Below, in pieces: positions 23,009 to 24,862 of a stretch of 24,862 nt of DNA. Source of the DNA: an uncultured Fretibacterium sp. (GTDB lineage Bacteria; Synergistota; Synergistia; Synergistales; Aminobacteriaceae). Made by a program: the position numbers and the translations under genes. The stretch is taken from positions 1 to 24,862 of the forward strand of contig CALBPU010000185.1 in assembly GCA_937899395.1 (NCBI GenBank). The letters run 5' to 3'. The notes under the pieces were generated by a model, which was given only the letters and a program-made list of their open reading frames with translations, had not been told where the DNA came from and made no database searches. Positions within the stretch are counted from its first letter, which is position 1; each line of letters opens with the position of its first letter.

Positions 23009-23228
23009 TTTTTGCTGCTTCCTTTTCTGTAACGGCCTTCTCAGATGCTATAGTCAGAAGTCTAGCGATAGTCTTTCTGACCTCACGTATACGGCTTGTA
23101 TTCTTCAAGTGCCCGACAGCATTCTGAAAACGAAGGTTAAATAATTCGGTCTTATATTCCTTAACTTTTGCGGCTATCTCTTCAGTTGTAAGCTCTCTGA
23201 GTTTTTCCGGCTTCACGCTTGCATCCAT
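22998..23228 (-). CDS. rpmC: 50S ribosomal protein L29
   Basis: This 76-residue protein (63 in E. coli) has the helical-hairpin pattern KLRELTTEEIAAKVKEYKTE, LFNLRFQNAVGHLKNTSRIR and VRKTIARLLTI, followed by a charged tail (SEKAVTEKEAAKNAE). L29 stands at the exit tunnel and helps bind trigger factor and SRP. I choose ATG 23228, with GGAGGGA 12 bases upstream, over GTG 23240, which would sit directly on that site. It overlaps rpsQ by 11 bases. Confidence 0.95.
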   Translation of the reverse strand: MDASVKPEKLRELTTEEIAAKVKEYKTELFNLRFQNAVGHLKNTSRIREVRKTIARLLTIASEKAVTEKEAAKNAE

Positions 23229-23232
23229 CAGG

Positions 23233-23649
23233 CTAATCACTCCCTCCGCTGCGTACCATGCGAACCTTTATGGGCAATTTATGGCTTGCTGTTCTGAAAG
23301 CCTCCTGTGCTAAGTCCTCTGAAATTCCTGAGAACTCAAACAGAATGCGGCCTCTTTTTACTGCTGCAACCCAAAATTCAGGCGCGCCTTTTCCCTTACC
23401 CATACGGGTTTCAAGAGGTTTCTTTGTATAAGGTCTGTCGGGGAAAACTCTGATCCAAATTTTTCCGCCCTTTTTCATCTTACGTGAAATTGCGACACGG
23501 GTAGCCTCGATTTGACGAGCTGTGAGCCAAACGTTTTCGAGAGCCTGAATGCCGTAATCTCCGAATGAAATTTCAGTACCGCCCTTTGAAATCCCTCTTA
23601 AAGGGGATCTGTGGGACTTACGGAATTTTACACGGCTTGGCATTAACAT
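23233..23649 (-). CDS. rplP: 50S ribosomal protein L16
   Basis: This 138-residue protein (136 in E. coli) begins MLMPSRVKFRKSHRSPLRGI and has FGDYGIQALENVWLTARQIE, ATRVAISRKMKKGGKIWIRV, FPDRPYTKKPLETRMGKGKG and the C-terminal KLPIKVRMV. L16 positions A-site tRNA at the peptidyl-transferase centre. The MLMP start at 23649 matches the family and overlaps the rpsC stop as TAATG. The fragment of about 82 codons on the opposite strand here is only its shadow. Confidence 0.98.
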   Translation of the reverse strand: MLMPSRVKFRKSHRSPLRGISKGGTEISFGDYGIQALENVWLTARQIEATRVAISRKMKKGGKIWIRVFPDRPYTKKPLETRMGKGKGAPEFWVAAVKRGRILFEFSGISEDLAQEAFRTASHKLPIKVRMVRSGGSD

Positions 23650-24338
23650 TATTGCTGCGCCCCCTTATTCGCTGGCCTGTTGCGAGCCGGACGTGCCGGA
23701 GCTTGAGCCTTCTCGTGTTCTCTGTCTCTGTAAATCCAGATCTTGCAGCCGATAACTCCATACATTGTTACAGCTTCTGCGAAACCGTAATCAATGTCAG
23801 CTCTAATCGTTGAAAGAGGCAACTGACCTTCGTTATACCATTCTGTACGGGCAATTTCTGCACCGCCCAAACGGCCTGCAACCTGAGCTTTAATACCTTT
23901 TACGCCTGCTTTAGTAGCTCTGAAGATAGCCTGCTTCATTGCTCTTCTGAATGAAACTCTGCGTTCAAGTGAGCTTGCAATACCTTCAGCGACTAATTGA
24001 GCCTCAACGTCAGGATTTTTGATTTCATGAACGTTTACCATGACTTTGCCGCCGGTGATGACCTGAAGTTCATTTTTGATGTTCTGAATTTCATTGCCGC
24101 CTTTACCGATGACAACGCCCGGTCTAGCCGTATGAATTGTGAAACGGATAACAGGCCCTACACGCTCGATCTCGATTCGTGAAATTCCTGCGCCTTCCCA
24201 CTTCTTCATAATGTATTTACGCAGCTTTATATCTTCATGTAATTTTTTTGCGTAATTCTTTTTGTCTGCGTACCATCTCGATTGCCATTCAGTTGAGACA
24301 CCGAGACGATAGCCTACTGGGTGAACTTTCTGTCCCAT
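23649..24338 (-). CDS. rpsC: 30S ribosomal protein S3
   Basis: This 229-residue protein (233 in E. coli) begins MGQKVHPVGYRLGVSTEWQS. It has the KH type II domain with GVVIGKGGNEIQNIKNEL and the C-terminal domain AQVAGRLGGAEIARTEWYNE and LPLSTIRADIDYG. It ends with an Ala/Pro/Arg-rich basic tail. S3 lines the mRNA entry channel and takes part in helicase activity with S4 and S5. ATG 24338 overlaps the rplV stop as TAATG. Confidence 0.98.
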   Translation of the reverse strand: MGQKVHPVGYRLGVSTEWQSRWYADKKNYAKKLHEDIKLRKYIMKKWEGAGISRIEIERVGPVIRFTIHTARPGVVIGKGGNEIQNIKNELQVITGGKVMVNVHEIKNPDVEAQLVAEGIASSLERRVSFRRAMKQAIFRATKAGVKGIKAQVAGRLGGAEIARTEWYNEGQLPLSTIRADIDYGFAEAVTMYGVIGCKIWIYRDREHEKAQAPARPARNRPANKGAQQ

Positions 24339-24703
24339 TATTTCTTTTCCTCCTGATGACGTTCGCCGAGCGTAACCGTTATATGCGATGTTTTATGCAC
24401 ATAAGGGTGGGCACGTCCCATTGAAACAGGGCGAAATCTCTTCATCATAGGTCCCTGATTAGCGAATGCCTCAGCGACATACAATTTGTCGAGATCCATT
24501 CCGTAATTATGCTCTGCGTTTGCCATTGCACTGTTAAGCACCTTCAAAATCATTCTTGCGGCTTTTTTGTCGCTGAACTTTAATATGGTTACGGCTTTTT
24601 CTGCACTTTTTCCGCGAATTAATTCCAATACCTGACGGACTTTATACGGGGAAATTCTGGCATTTTTCGTCATAGCTGTTGCTGTTGTTAAATTATCTGC
24701 CAT
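24338..24703 (-). CDS. rplV: 50S ribosomal protein L22
   Basis: This 121-residue protein (110 in E. coli) has AMTKNARISPYKVRQVLELI, NSAMANAEHNYGMDLDKLYV and the tunnel-lining C-terminal hairpin GPMMKRFRPVSMGRAHPYVH followed by KTSHITVTL. About eight extra residues precede the usual start, but ATG 24703 has a clear GGAGAA upstream. L22 contacts all 23S domains, and its hairpin narrows the exit tunnel where macrolides bind. Confidence 0.97.
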   Translation of the reverse strand: MADNLTTATAMTKNARISPYKVRQVLELIRGKSAEKAVTILKFSDKKAARMILKVLNSAMANAEHNYGMDLDKLYVAEAFANQGPMMKRFRPVSMGRAHPYVHKTSHITVTLGERHQEEKK

Positions 24704-24716
24704 GATTTAATTCTCC

Positions 24717-24862
24717 TTATTTCTTTTTGTCCTGTCCGGCATGGTGTCCGAATTTTCTCGTAGGAGCAAATTCACCGAGTTTATGGCCGACCATATTTTC
24801 GCTGATATAAACGGGAAGGTGCATACGTCCGTTATGAACAGCGATTGTGTGCCCGATCATCT
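24717..24862 (-). CDS. rpsS: 30S ribosomal protein S19, C-terminal part
   Basis: The frame runs off the right edge, so only the last 47 residues are seen: MIGHTIAVHNGRMHLPVYIS, ENMVGHKLGEFAPTRKFGHH and AGQDKKK. This is the highly conserved end of S19 (E. coli 92 residues). S19 is in the 30S head beside S13. Its stop lies 13 bases ahead of the rplV start, matching the rplB-rpsS-rplV-rpsC order of S10 operons. Confidence 0.97.
   Translation of the reverse strand, partial: MIGHTIAVHNGRMHLPVYISENMVGHKLGEFAPTRKFGHHAGQDKKK

Noticed and set aside
1..24862. CRISPR arrays, insertion sequences, prophage or defence genes.
   Set aside because: No regularly spaced repeats, transposase or nuclease motifs were seen on either strand. 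The content is core genome apart from the repeat in ecfA and the 2274-2623 gap.

Overview
The window is bacterial chromosome with a low GC content (roughly 40%). It is dominated by a long core-genome operon. I lean towards a low-GC member of the Synergistota or a related deep-branching, Firmicutes-like anaerobe. The reasons are: WhiA beside pgk-tpiA; an adenosylcobalamin-dependent (class II, oxygen-independent) ribonucleotide reductase; zinc-binding forms of S14, L24, L36 and adenylate kinase; a KOW/L14e-like gene between infA and map; and an ECF transporter core at the end of the ribosomal operon. This is inference from gene content, and no marker was searched.

Left half (1-9916, mostly + strand). 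The end of an M23 (LytM) peptidase is followed by a consensus -35 promoter, tRNA-Leu(CAA) and rpsT (S20), closed by an intrinsic terminator. On the - strand lies putP (Na+/proline symporter) with its own terminator and promoter. A 350-base gap (2274-2623) follows. It holds the putP promoter, a possible small Lys-rich/hydrophobic ORF with an internal hairpin and its own terminator, and an extended -10 promoter for the next unit. That unit is whiA-pgk-tpiA (a transcription factor plus two glycolytic enzymes). A strong terminator, a secreted protein of unknown function, another strong terminator and nrdJ follow in the same direction.

Right half (9925-24862, all - strand). This is one S10/spc/alpha-type operon read right to left: rpsS(partial)-rplV-rpsC-rplP-rpmC-rpsQ-rplN-rplX-rplE-rpsZ-rpsH-rplF-rplR-rpsE-rpmD-rplO-secY-adk-map-KOW gene-infA-rpmJ-rpsM-rpsK-rpoA-rplQ-ecfA(fused)-ecfT. 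Spacing is tight throughout, with several TAATG stop/start overlaps. It couples ribosome assembly, protein export (SecY), N-terminal methionine removal (Map), adenylate balance (Adk), transcription (RpoA) and vitamin or metal import (EcfAT). rpsD, often found between rpsK and rpoA, is absent from this position. The operon promoter lies outside the window.

Most unusual points: (1) RpoA is 579 residues, with a complete NTD and CTD followed by a 229-residue Lys/Glu/Ala-rich tail resembling histone H1. (2) The two ECF ATPases are fused into one 573-residue protein, and its linker is encoded by a GC-rich (about 60%) module of three consecutive hairpins that looks like a mobile palindromic repeat inserted in frame. 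(3) Two intrinsic terminators sit directly upstream of the ribosome-binding sites of the next co-directional genes. (4) Six genes, including rpoA, rpsK, rplQ and rpsH, appear to start with TTG. I found no CRISPR array, insertion sequence, prophage or obvious defence system.
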